64,000 nucleotides of DNA from NCBI GenBank assembly GCA_039961715.1, contig JABRVW010000060.1, positions 1 to 64,000 on the forward strand, read 5' to 3'. Positions 54,601 through 63,085 of this stretch are shown piece after piece. This DNA comes from JACQPU01 sp039961715. GTDB taxonomy: Bacteria; Bacteroidota; Ignavibacteria; UBA10030. The notes beneath the pieces are model-generated. The model saw only the letters and a program-made list of their open reading frames with translations, did no database searches and was not told the DNA's origin. The position numbers and the translations under genes were made by a program. The first letter of the stretch is position 1. Each line of letters starts with the position of its first letter.

Positions 54601-55169
54601 ACATCTGTGACATTCACAACGGGGATCTCGTAAGTCCAGGCGGCTTCTCGTTGAAGCTCTCCAGTGTAGGTTCCTTGATTGATGAGCATCCCAAAATCCC
54701 GCCGGATCCGGTAGATTCTCACTTCCGGGGCCGACGGATTGGCGGGAACTGCCGACGAGCCCAGACCGGTCACATGTCCACCCCTGGTTCCAACGCCGTA
54801 CGTTCCTCCACCCACCCTCACTACCTGTTCACCTGCAGGCTGGGTGTATGCGGGATCAAGATACATCTTCCCACCCCAGACAAACCCGTCCCGATACACC
54901 ACGTTCCCTGTCCCCTTCGGAAAATAGGTTCCGTTGTCCCCGTTGGGCGATCTGTTGGAAAGCCCGTCGTTGCGAAACCATGCCGTCATGTTGCCGATGG
55001 TCAGCCCGTTGTACGAGGGAGTCCCGGTGCTCTTCGTCATCGCGACCTCATCCCGGCGTGCAGATTTGTCGGGTGTTTGCCCTTCGGCGATCGTCAGAAT
55101 TCCGGATCCCGCGAGAGCGAGGATCCCCCTGCACGTCAACAATGTCAACGAAGAATGCCGAAGATGCAT
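51654..55169 (-). CDS. Large secreted surface protein with C-terminal FlgD/T9SS-like tail
   Basis: A 1171-residue protein with a signal peptide (about 1-30). The end (VGVFPNPYYAG, FNNLPPRVTIRIFNLAGHLV, EWDLRNRDNWQVASGLYLCYV) is the same FlgD-like tail found in the protein at 16918-19944. The two also share DSMFVGQWVDTDIG with DFDLDL-like acidic segments (DDVIGCDVDLNLGYGYNSND), PGDRRFLVSAGPF and SSGDTQEV. It starts two bases after the receptor stop, in one operon. Likely cell-surface location; the ligand is unknown. There is no PorV-like gene directly behind it. Confidence 0.82.
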   Translation of the reverse strand: MHLRHSSLTLLTCRGILALAGSGILTIAEGQTPDKSARRDEVAMTKSTGTPSYNGLTIGNMTAWFRNDGLSNRSPNGDNGTYFPKGTGNVVYRDGFVWGGKMYLDPAYTQPAGEQVVRVGGGTYGVGTRGGHVTGLGSSAVPANPSAPEVRIYRIRRDFGMLINQGTYTGELQREAAWTYEIPVVNVTDVHMQAVYNQYEKDWAEWPVHLGAPYIERNGLPGYQAPAFPAEHLLDSLRTGRYDEPGIADLEGHAPADQVVFMIYNDLDESQSDLFANSKPTGLEIQKTVWAYGGSFPLQNIYFTRYKIINKGGVDVDPAPGTQRGSFSIDSMFVGQWVDTDIGSFSDDVIGCDVDLNLGYGYNSNDEDATFRNFGVAPPSVGYRMLQGPLVPSPSDSGYKGFRVVQGAKNLPMTSFAYFGSSPYADPPAGESRSYASVTGQWWKMLRGYAPLGTLNTADIPYAHPPGVSPTPFPLSGDPIAGVGFLDGLGTSYSFHPGDRRFLVSAGPFRLSSGDTQEVIVSVVFGLGADRLSSVGVMKAAARFSETIQKGLFSVPRAPTAPVVRATELDGQIILEWGSSSQAEATETEVIARSYRFEGYNVYQLPGPGTDVSQGIKIATFDVKNGIKSIVSMQFDPVTGEARPILTQKGNDSGVERFISVSRDLLTNSLVPRRLRNGEEYHFAVTAYNYSPEPGILPGSFESQPGRVSAKPRIPFGVIPGAAFGDSLQVTHSGPSDGSVSALVVNPLATTGASYVVRFRPVGNTVVWDLENSTLGNVVISGRTNQSSDGSFPIIDGIQVRVSDAPEEFREFLVVANGGGVLSPPEDAAFSFNGFPHPSTTDGIPDGTRQQTSALSASQGWGIHVPQEGNLPMTYALFLSRIGNNGANWPRILDNQFELRFTAAGGKAADGSPGPPAIDVPFELWNIRGTPGDASDDYRMIPVVADGDGNGLFNLRPIDHTFSGGDNDPETEAIAWYQPQNPAPGDAGYQDWVSGLSSPGEQVLSPMVLVLWNGGSVSDPSFPTNVPQGLPETGTIFRIVAPRRNSSLDTYSFTTPSVQSGLEIQKAAASNVGVFPNPYYAGREQETTLYRSFVTFNNLPPRVTIRIFNLAGHLVRILEKNDPSQFLEWDLRNRDNWQVASGLYLCYVEMPDIGETKVLKLAVIQPRVSPY

Positions 55170-55171
55170 GA

Positions 55172-58100
55172 TCAGTACCTCACAGTAAGTCCAAGCCGGA
55201 TCTGCCGGGGAGTTCCGTAAATATCGTTGCCCGTTGCGTTCATATAAGCCCAGCGATTATCAAGAATGACGGTTCGGTAGAATTCTTCATAGAGAGGAAG
55301 CGCCTTGTAAGGCTCCGCCCCTGTCTGCTGGAGCCATCCATCATCGTTCGGGTGGCCCGTTGTCGGAAAGACGTTCAGAACGTGCTTTCGGTCAAAGAGA
55401 TTCAAAATATCCAAAACCAATTCGATGGTCAGCGGCGAAAAGAAGAACGATTTTCTGAATCGAAGATCGAAATTGTAATACCATGGGGTGGTGACTTCAT
55501 TCTGGAATGACGTGGAGGTTGCGCTGCGGTAGTCGGTCAGGACGCGGACACCGACATTCCAGGGGCTGGCCGTACCCAGGAACAAAGGAGGGGCAAGTGC
55601 CGTGTATCTCTGACCGCTCCGGAAGCTGAAGATGAGGGAAAGCGACGTGCCTGCAAGAAATGATTCATCATCGTGAGGCACGATAAATCTCCCAATCATG
55701 GTTCCCCGATGCGTCTGATCATAGTCGGCTGGAATCAGCGATTCGGGATATTGACGGATTGAAAAATCGTCGGACACATAACGCCAATCATGGGGATCAA
55801 ATATCCTTCCCTCAGTTCTTGAATACGTGTACCAAACACCTGCCGAAATGTATCGGCCAAGAGGGATGTCGGCCGAGAACTCCAATCCCGACGAAACTCC
55901 CTTCCCACCGTTCCGAAGAGCCACAAAGATCGGAGTTCCCGCTGAGTTTGCGACCTGCTCCAATTGGAGTTGGTTGTCCATGGATTTCCGGTAGTACGCC
56001 ATTTTCAGGGAAATACCGGAATCCAGGAAATGGTCGAGTCCCGCCTCAAAGTGTTGTGACCTTTCCGGTTCAGCCATGAAGGGAATCGCAGACGCGCCGA
56101 GGTTGTACGGCACGCGCGCAAACGGATCCATCCGGGTGCTCAATGTCACGTTGTGCATGTACAAATCCTCCAGCTTACGGAGCTGTACATACGATCCATA
56201 GGCGACACGTGCCATTGTGCGTTTCGAGGGAGCAAACGTGATTCCGATGCGGGGAAGAACATACTCATAGGCCGGTGTCTTGGTCAGGGCATCTTCGATG
56301 AGCATATCGAGGTTCCCGTCGAACGGCACCTCCTGCCAATCTTCCTGGCCGGTTGAAGGATTGACGGTTCTTGGGACGGCGGTCAGGTCGGCATCGATCG
56401 ACTCATATCGGAGGCCGACGTCGATCGTTGCCACATCAAACGTCAGGAGATTTCGCACATATATTGATCCAAAGTCCGGCCGAATCGGTCCGTCAGGACC
56501 GTCGTTTACTTCAACCGATGGATCGTCGTACCGGTACCCGGCGGTTGCGATGTCACCTGTGCGCATCAGCCGTATGCGTCGTTCCTGTTCAAACGTGGAA
56601 GAAAGCCAGGGACTCATCATGAACGACCGGATGTTCTGTATGCGGTACAATCGCATGGTCCACAGGGATAGCCTTCCGCCCGCCTCCACGCGCCATTCGT
56701 CAAGGACCTGATGCTTCACGCCGGCTGAGAATTCGAGCGAGGATTGATTCTCTCGCGTGTAGGAGTTGTTTGGAGTCGAGGGATGATCTATGCCAAAGTT
56801 GAAGACGACGCTGTAGGACGGCGGGGGGAAGTATCGTGAAAAGAATCCCCCATACCCGAGTTGTGCGTTGGCAAGGCTGTCGGTATAGACGCGGAAGTTG
56901 TGACGGAAATCGGGATCGTAGATACGATGGAAACGATCATACCATGCAACGGAAACATCCGCGCGGGTCTTGGGGGTAAGGTGCACCCCCGCCTTCAACG
57001 CGGCGAAACGGGTTGTAGCCTTGTTGAGAGGATTGCGGTCCTGCACGAAGATACGCCGGAGCGCATCCGGCCACCGGCCCCCCTCGGGATGGACCTCGTT
57101 TCTGTAACTGCCTATGAGTGTAAGATCAACTCCGGCGACGGAGAACGCAACGTTCCCCTGAACGGTTGTCCGTTCCAGCCAGTTGCCGGGGAGATGGTTT
57201 CGTGCAATAGCAACGGGACCGGGAAGATGTGTCCCCGGGGGATATGACCCCAAATCGTCCGTCACAAGGTCATACCGAAAAGGAGCAAGAAACATGGGAT
57301 CGCGATCTCGGAGGAAAATGTACTCCCCCGCTACAAAGAACCTGGCTGCTTCAAGAGGGAGCGGCCCATCGACGGTCGCAGCCACATTCTTGTAACCGAA
57401 TGGAGAGGTGCCGGCGAATTGCTTTCCCGGCGGAGCAAAATCGTCTCCGCGCAGGTCAACGAACACGTTCAACCGCTCTCCTCCGGTTTTCATCCTGCTT
57501 ACGACGGTTCCGCCACCCCATGATCCCAGGGAAGCTCCGTAAGCGCCCGAATGCAATTCAATCGACTCGATTGCTTCCGGCAGAAGCGGTACACCCTCCT
57601 CGTTGGTGAAGGGGTTGAGCACGCTGATGTCTTCGAGCAGGTATCCGGTCTCTCCGTCCCGGCTTCCTCGAATGTGAAGACCGCCGTTTACGGATGATAC
57701 GCCGTTGAGGAACGGGAGATACTCATCCGTTCCCCTGTGCGGAACATCGCGAATGTATTGTGCATCCAGAACGTGAATCGTCCAGGCTTCTTTGTCCGGT
57801 TCTTTCAGGTCGTTCGGCGGGGGCACGCTGTCCGTGAGGTGCCTGACCGGCCCGGGCTTCGCAATCTCCCCATCCGTGCCCCGGGGAACTTCCTCTGTTT
57901 CCGCGGTGTCGCCTGAGAAGGGTTCGATTCGGGGTGGAACGCTGATGGAACCCTCGGAGCGCAGGTGCCCCAGCAACGAACCCGAGCGCTCATCCCCGAG
58001 ACCGAAAGCTTCGGTCAGATAAGAGCCCGCACCCGCAGGGTTGCCAGAAGCAGCCTCTGTGAAGGCAAGATTCCGGAGGATGTGTCTGCTGACCTGCCGA

Positions 58101-58612
58101 TGAGCATTGTCTGCGGAGAGAATGCCGGCAGCTGTCTTGAAATGCTTTCTTGCACTGTTGTACTCTCCCTCGTTGAATGCCATCACTCCGAGGGCCTCTT
58201 CCCGTGATGCGAACTCACGCATGAGGTCAAGACGCTCGTCCGAAAAACCTTCATCGTGACTCAGACATTCCAAAAGAGCAATGTTCATACTGTCGTATTC
58301 GGCGAGTCGTCCGTGCGCATACGCCAGCCAGTAGTATGCCTGCGCGCGTCGCAGGGGCAGTGTGGGGTTGTCGTCGCGTACGCTGTACTCATCGAGGAGT
58401 CTTTGCATCAGCTGCTTCGCCTGTACGAAATCTCCGTCGGCAATCAACTGGTCGAACTCGGCGTTTCGCGCTGATGAACAGGCGAGAAGGATCGCAGATA
58501 CGACAAGGAGGAACCCTCGCCCCACGGCCTGAAGGAGGATTGTAGGAATAAAGGGATGTTGAGCGGCGGGAAAAGCGGAGCCGGGTGACGGCCCAAAAGG
58601 ACAAACTATCAT
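55172..58612 (-). CDS. TonB-dependent receptor with N-terminal lipoprotein/TPR-like extension
   Basis: A 1146-residue protein. A hydrophobic stretch ends in the lipobox ILLAC (Cys45), followed by about 160 helical residues with TPR-like pairs (ADGDFVQAKQLMQRLLDEY and FNEGEYNSARKHFKTAAGIL). Then come a Pro/Glu-rich linker, the plug (about 278-370, with LHIRGSRDGETGYLLEDISV) and a barrel ending RLGLTVRY. The CarboxypepD_reg domain usual in this group is absent. The start at 58612 has a G-rich site GGGGG before it but gives a long pre-signal tail, so a later non-ATG start is possible. It is followed by the large secreted protein gene. Confidence 0.83.
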   Translation of the reverse strand: MIVCPFGPSPGSAFPAAQHPFIPTILLQAVGRGFLLVVSAILLACSSARNAEFDQLIADGDFVQAKQLMQRLLDEYSVRDDNPTLPLRRAQAYYWLAYAHGRLAEYDSMNIALLECLSHDEGFSDERLDLMREFASREEALGVMAFNEGEYNSARKHFKTAAGILSADNAHRQVSRHILRNLAFTEAASGNPAGAGSYLTEAFGLGDERSGSLLGHLRSEGSISVPPRIEPFSGDTAETEEVPRGTDGEIAKPGPVRHLTDSVPPPNDLKEPDKEAWTIHVLDAQYIRDVPHRGTDEYLPFLNGVSSVNGGLHIRGSRDGETGYLLEDISVLNPFTNEEGVPLLPEAIESIELHSGAYGASLGSWGGGTVVSRMKTGGERLNVFVDLRGDDFAPPGKQFAGTSPFGYKNVAATVDGPLPLEAARFFVAGEYIFLRDRDPMFLAPFRYDLVTDDLGSYPPGTHLPGPVAIARNHLPGNWLERTTVQGNVAFSVAGVDLTLIGSYRNEVHPEGGRWPDALRRIFVQDRNPLNKATTRFAALKAGVHLTPKTRADVSVAWYDRFHRIYDPDFRHNFRVYTDSLANAQLGYGGFFSRYFPPPSYSVVFNFGIDHPSTPNNSYTRENQSSLEFSAGVKHQVLDEWRVEAGGRLSLWTMRLYRIQNIRSFMMSPWLSSTFEQERRIRLMRTGDIATAGYRYDDPSVEVNDGPDGPIRPDFGSIYVRNLLTFDVATIDVGLRYESIDADLTAVPRTVNPSTGQEDWQEVPFDGNLDMLIEDALTKTPAYEYVLPRIGITFAPSKRTMARVAYGSYVQLRKLEDLYMHNVTLSTRMDPFARVPYNLGASAIPFMAEPERSQHFEAGLDHFLDSGISLKMAYYRKSMDNQLQLEQVANSAGTPIFVALRNGGKGVSSGLEFSADIPLGRYISAGVWYTYSRTEGRIFDPHDWRYVSDDFSIRQYPESLIPADYDQTHRGTMIGRFIVPHDDESFLAGTSLSLIFSFRSGQRYTALAPPLFLGTASPWNVGVRVLTDYRSATSTSFQNEVTTPWYYNFDLRFRKSFFFSPLTIELVLDILNLFDRKHVLNVFPTTGHPNDDGWLQQTGAEPYKALPLYEEFYRTVILDNRWAYMNATGNDIYGTPRQIRLGLTVRY

Positions 58613-58666
58613 GAGCCCCCTACTATTTCATGAGTGTTGGTGTTGTGCCGTTGTTTTTGTAGCGGA

Positions 58667-61156
58667 TTAGTATGAAAGTCGCTGAATAGTTTCGATGGCG
58701 AGACGAGCGGCATGTCGAATGTCGCTGTCCCCATTGTAAGCAGCAACTTCCTCAAGGGCAGGAAGCGCCTCGCGCACTCCAAGCTGCGCAAGAATCTCAA
58801 TGGCTGTAAGACGTACGGGCAAAATATCATTCCTCGCAAACGATGTCAAGCGATTTATCAACTGTAGGTCGGCGGGTGCACAGGCGGCCCAGGTGGTCAG
58901 CGCCTGCTGGCGAACAGCGTAGTGGTAGCGAGTGTCAGCAAATCGGCGCGCATGAGGGACGAATTGCGTTCTGTGAGGGACGAAATGCACGTCGGCGAGA
59001 ATCTCCATCGCTTTCAGCGCGGCGATGCGTTTAACGTCATACCACGAACGGCTGGCCGCAAAACGCTCGAGCAACTCCATCGACAGTGCTCCATCAATCT
59101 TCGCGAGAGACACAAGGGCCGTCGCAGCAATATCATCGCTGGTGTCCGCTTGCGCCACAAGCCGCAGGCGTTCTCGGGCCCGATCCGTGTACCGTGCACC
59201 AAGGGCAATGACGGCGGATTTTCGGATATGCTCCTCTTCTGCCCCCAGGTGCGAGAGGAGAATCTCCTCGGCGTCGGAGGACCCAATCGTTCGGAGCCGG
59301 GCGACCGCTTCCGCCTTCACAATCCAGTGTGCATCGCTCTCCAGAAGATTCCGCACTGCGGCAACCACGGCGGGATCGGTCGGATGATCCGCCACAAGCT
59401 GCTCCAGAGCAAACATTCGCCCCGGAATCTCGTCGTTGAGGACCTGATAGAGAAGTTCCCCGATTGGCTTCTTATGCCGGATCTCTGCAACGAGCGCGCC
59501 ACGTCCGTCAAAACTGACCATGTCGGGGACCCCGGTAACGTCAAAATGATAGGTTTCTTCGGCCTCATCAACCCACACAACCTGCCGTTGAACTTTTCCC
59601 GCGGCATCGATTCGGATCTCGACGGGAAGCCAGAACAGATCCTGGCCTTCAACGAAAGGTTGTATCTGCTGAACCTTCACCTCAACCTTCTTTCTGCCGG
59701 GGATGAATCGGGACTGAACTTCAAAGACCGGGTGCCCGCCGCCCCACATCCATTGTTCGAAAAAGTACTGCAGGTTGACCCCGGTCGCCTCTTCGATGGC
59801 CTTCTTGAGATCCGCACTCTCCACGTTCGAGAATTTGTGCTTGTTCTGAAAATGAGAAAGAGCCCGAAAGAACGCCTCGTCGCCAAGAATCCAGCGCATC
59901 ATGTGGAGAACGATGGCTCCTTTCAGGTATGTGGTCTCTGAATTGTAGATCTGCGACCTGCTGTCGAAGAAGCGGTATTCAAGAGGACGGATGATATGCG
60001 AGGAGGAGACGTACTTCAGATACGCTTGCCGGGCCAGCCAGGTCGAGGCCTGAAGTTCCTCAGCGCCCAGGCGGTGTTCATCCCAGAGCATCATGAGATA
60101 CGATGCGAAACTCTCATTGATCCAGATGTTGGCAAGGTTGGTGCACGTGGTGTTGTTCCCGAACCAATGATGCGCGAGCTCGTGGGAGATCAGGGTTTCA
60201 GTGGTCCAGTTCGTGGCGTATGATTCAAAGTCAGGGTTGAATTCCTGCGTTTGCCCCGGTGCGCGAAGGATTCGGTCGTTATGCCCGGTGATGCCGGTGT
60301 TCTCCATGGCGCCGATGGCGTAGTCGTAGGCCGATACCTGGTCGTACTTGTCCCACGGATACCTGAAATTAAACCTCTCCGAAAAGAACTCCACCATGTC
60401 CGGAGTTCGCTCGAATACGGTGGCGGCATCCCGCTCCTGTCCGGGATGAACCCACACGCTGAGGGGGATTGTGCCGAACGCGGGGCGAAGAGGTACCTCC
60501 CGGTAATCGCCTACAAACAACGCGATGAGATAGTTGGAATGGGGAAGGGTCTGCGACCAGTGGAATGTTCGCGTTCCGTCGCTGTTCTCCGTGGTTTTCA
60601 GAAGCCTGCCGTTGGAGAGAGCCACATGGGGTTTGGTCACCGTCGCCACGATTTCGGTGGAAAACTTGTCGTTATTGCCGTTGTAGATCGGGAGCCAATT
60701 GGCGTGAATGCCGCCTTCGCCATAGGTGAAAATGGCCGGCTGGTTGTTCGTACCAGGACAGGCATCGATGAAGTACATGCCGGCCGTCGGCACGGCGCTG
60801 TATTCAACAACGAACGACACTGTATCGGTCGGCCGGAAAGTCTCACCCAGTTGAATGGTGAGGGAAACCGTGTCGGAAGAGAACTTCAAGGGGGTGCCCG
60901 AAGATGCATCGCGTACGCGCCGAACATTCAGCCGGTAGGCGTCAAGTGTCACCGAGCTTGCCTGGAGAAGAGGGCGCAGGGTGAGCGTGGCGTTACCCCC
61001 CACACTCCGTGTCTTCCAGTCGACTCGAAGCTCCGCCTTGTAGTGGATCAAATCATACGAGCGCTCGCGGTTCGGATGGTAGGTTCCGGTGGGAAGCTGT
61101 TGCGCCTGAAGAGTCAGCGGGGCGCCAATGGCAAGAGCGAGAAGAATTCTTTTCAT
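58667..61156 (-). CDS. M1 family aminopeptidase with C-terminal HEAT repeats
   Basis: An 829-residue exported enzyme. After a signal peptide (ending TLQAQ) comes the M1 catalytic part: GAMENTG (substrate N-terminus binding), HELAHHWFGNN (about residue 325) and the third zinc ligand in IWINESFASYL. C-terminal residues about 590-829 form HEAT-type repeats (for example DAEEILLSHLGAEEEHIRKS and GVREALPALEEVAAYNGDSD), replacing the ordinary helical cap. It removes N-terminal residues from peptides in the periplasm. The start has no clear ribosome site. The TonB gene begins 54 bases after its stop, so they may be one operon. Confidence 0.92.
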   Translation of the reverse strand: MKRILLALAIGAPLTLQAQQLPTGTYHPNRERSYDLIHYKAELRVDWKTRSVGGNATLTLRPLLQASSVTLDAYRLNVRRVRDASSGTPLKFSSDTVSLTIQLGETFRPTDTVSFVVEYSAVPTAGMYFIDACPGTNNQPAIFTYGEGGIHANWLPIYNGNNDKFSTEIVATVTKPHVALSNGRLLKTTENSDGTRTFHWSQTLPHSNYLIALFVGDYREVPLRPAFGTIPLSVWVHPGQERDAATVFERTPDMVEFFSERFNFRYPWDKYDQVSAYDYAIGAMENTGITGHNDRILRAPGQTQEFNPDFESYATNWTTETLISHELAHHWFGNNTTCTNLANIWINESFASYLMMLWDEHRLGAEELQASTWLARQAYLKYVSSSHIIRPLEYRFFDSRSQIYNSETTYLKGAIVLHMMRWILGDEAFFRALSHFQNKHKFSNVESADLKKAIEEATGVNLQYFFEQWMWGGGHPVFEVQSRFIPGRKKVEVKVQQIQPFVEGQDLFWLPVEIRIDAAGKVQRQVVWVDEAEETYHFDVTGVPDMVSFDGRGALVAEIRHKKPIGELLYQVLNDEIPGRMFALEQLVADHPTDPAVVAAVRNLLESDAHWIVKAEAVARLRTIGSSDAEEILLSHLGAEEEHIRKSAVIALGARYTDRARERLRLVAQADTSDDIAATALVSLAKIDGALSMELLERFAASRSWYDVKRIAALKAMEILADVHFVPHRTQFVPHARRFADTRYHYAVRQQALTTWAACAPADLQLINRLTSFARNDILPVRLTAIEILAQLGVREALPALEEVAAYNGDSDIRHAARLAIETIQRLSY

Positions 61157-61204
61157 CGGAGGTATCCGGTACGATGTCAGGAGGTACGGAGAACAAACGA
61201 GATA

Positions 61205-62995
61205 TCACTCCCACGCTGTGCCCAGCCAGGATTCATAGATCTGCTTCTGTAAAGCCGTCGGTTTGTCAGACCGTTTGACCTGGTAAGAGGGGACTGTACT
61301 CGGCGTAAGGGTGACGTCAAATTCGCGCAGGCGGTCATCGCGTATGACCGTTATGCGCACGCGATCACCGTTCTTCTTGGAAGCAATTCGGTCCGGAATG
61401 TCGCCAGAACGAGCCCTGTACCCGTCCAGAGCAACGATCTCATCGCCGACATTGAGGCCGGCGAGATAGGCAGGCGACCCGGCAACAACCGTACGGATGA
61501 TGGTCCGCCCATCTTCATCTCGTGTAGAAGCGCCCAACCAGGGTGTTGCTCTTTGTTCGGAAGTGACGACGAGGCCGGCGTAGGAAAGCGCCTTTTCCCA
61601 TTCAAGTGATTTTGTCCCATAGACGTGATCATCAAAAAATTGCTCGAAGCTTCCTCCGCCAAATTCCTCGCAAAGTTTTCTGAAGTCCTCGACCGTGTAA
61701 CCGCTTCCGTTCCAGGGAAATCTCCTGTAGAGGGCGCGCATAACATCATCAAGCGACCGCTTGTTCCCGGAACGCTGACGGATCTCCAGGTCCAGGATGA
61801 GACTGACGTCTGCTCCGCGGTCGTAGTAGTCAGATTCCGCATTGTAGGCATTTTCGTTGGATTTCCAGTATTTGACCCACGCGTCGAAACTGGACTCTGT
61901 CACCGGCTGCACCCTGTTTCCCGGCCTCATGCGCTCGCTTTCGATTTCCCGCGGAAGCTGGTCGATGATCTCCCGAGCCGTGATGTACCCCGTCCGCGCG
62001 AGCAACAGTCGTCCGTAGTAAGATGTTGTCCCTTCGGCAACCCACAGCTCCCGCGTATAGTTTTCCCGCGACCAGTCGTACGGGCTGATCCCTGCAGGCC
62101 GGATTTGTTTTACATTCCAGGTGTGAAAGTACTCGTGATTGACCAGGCCAAGAAAACCCCGATACGACCCCGGATTGGTAAGGGCAAACGGTCGGCCGCC
62201 CATGATCGTGGAGTTGATGTGCTCAGTACCGCCGCCTCCCCTCGCCGAAAGGTGGAGCATGAAGATGTAACGCTCATACGGCAGATCTCCCCAGAATTCC
62301 CGATTGGCCTTGATGATTCGCTTGAGGTCTTCCAGGATGGCCTTGACATCGTACTCGCCCTTTCCGAGCACGCTGAATACGTGCTTCTTTCCTTCTGCTT
62401 CGAATTCGTAATCCTTCTGATCCCCCACGAAGAGGGGGCAATCCACCAAATAGTCATAGCTTGGGGCCCGGAAGGTGTTCGGGGTTCCAGCAGCACGGTC
62501 GAGGCCCGTTGTGACATGCCAATTGCCGTACGGAACGACAGTCAGCGTCACAGGGCGCTGGCGGTGGTTTGACGAATACATGAACACTGCCGCGCCGTCA
62601 AGAAATGCCCCCTCATCGTTCAACCCCTTTGTCCGTAAATGAAACTCGTTGGCGTACACCCGATACCGCGCAACCACTTTGGCCGAGCTTCCTTTTTCAA
62701 TGCGCCAGGTGTCCTTGTCGGTCTTAATCCATTTCAAAAGCTTCCCCCCACCGTCGACAGCAGAAAAATCCTGCACAGCCCCCGCAAAGTCGAGGATGAT
62801 ATATCTTCCGGTTCGCCAGGCCGGGAGAGAAAGCTCGAACGACGATTCCGCTGCAGGAAGACCGTCAAAAGTAACCTCGACTTCGAACAAATGGGTCCAG
62901 GGCTCCGGCATGGAAAGCCGGTAAGCGATGGAAGGAGATTGTGCAATGGCCATGGTTGTCCAGAGACCGGTGATGAGAAGAAGAGATTGTTTCAT
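61205..62995 (-). CDS. M61 family glycyl aminopeptidase with PDZ domain
   Basis: A 596-residue exported peptidase with a signal peptide. The zinc motif is HEYFHTW (about residue 284), with the third ligand in ELWVAEGTTSYYGRLL. A C-terminal PDZ domain (about 490-590; YLAGLNVGDEIVALDGYR) follows, as is standard for M61. Family members release N-terminal glycine or small residues. It has its own promoter upstream (63041-63069 minus), and the M55 gene in front of it is separately spaced by 90 bases. Confidence 0.92.
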   Translation of the reverse strand: MKQSLLLITGLWTTMAIAQSPSIAYRLSMPEPWTHLFEVEVTFDGLPAAESSFELSLPAWRTGRYIILDFAGAVQDFSAVDGGGKLLKWIKTDKDTWRIEKGSSAKVVARYRVYANEFHLRTKGLNDEGAFLDGAAVFMYSSNHRQRPVTLTVVPYGNWHVTTGLDRAAGTPNTFRAPSYDYLVDCPLFVGDQKDYEFEAEGKKHVFSVLGKGEYDVKAILEDLKRIIKANREFWGDLPYERYIFMLHLSARGGGGTEHINSTIMGGRPFALTNPGSYRGFLGLVNHEYFHTWNVKQIRPAGISPYDWSRENYTRELWVAEGTTSYYGRLLLARTGYITAREIIDQLPREIESERMRPGNRVQPVTESSFDAWVKYWKSNENAYNAESDYYDRGADVSLILDLEIRQRSGNKRSLDDVMRALYRRFPWNGSGYTVEDFRKLCEEFGGGSFEQFFDDHVYGTKSLEWEKALSYAGLVVTSEQRATPWLGASTRDEDGRTIIRTVVAGSPAYLAGLNVGDEIVALDGYRARSGDIPDRIASKKNGDRVRITVIRDDRLREFDVTLTPSTVPSYQVKRSDKPTALQKQIYESWLGTAWE

Positions 62996-63040
62996 GATCT
63001 GGTGCGCGATTGGTGGGTGGATGCCCGTCGTTTGTCTGGC

Positions 63041-63069
63041 ATGATAACGATATTGAATCTTCCATTCAA
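63041..63069 (-). promoter_or_regulatory. Promoter of the M61 gene
   Basis: Read on the minus strand: TTGAAT (63069-63064), 17 bases and TATCAT (63046-63041). The start codon at 62995 is 45 bases past the -10. It lets the M61 gene be transcribed separately from the M55 gene. Confidence 0.5.
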
Positions 63070-63085
63070 GGAGGGATTGTCGAAA

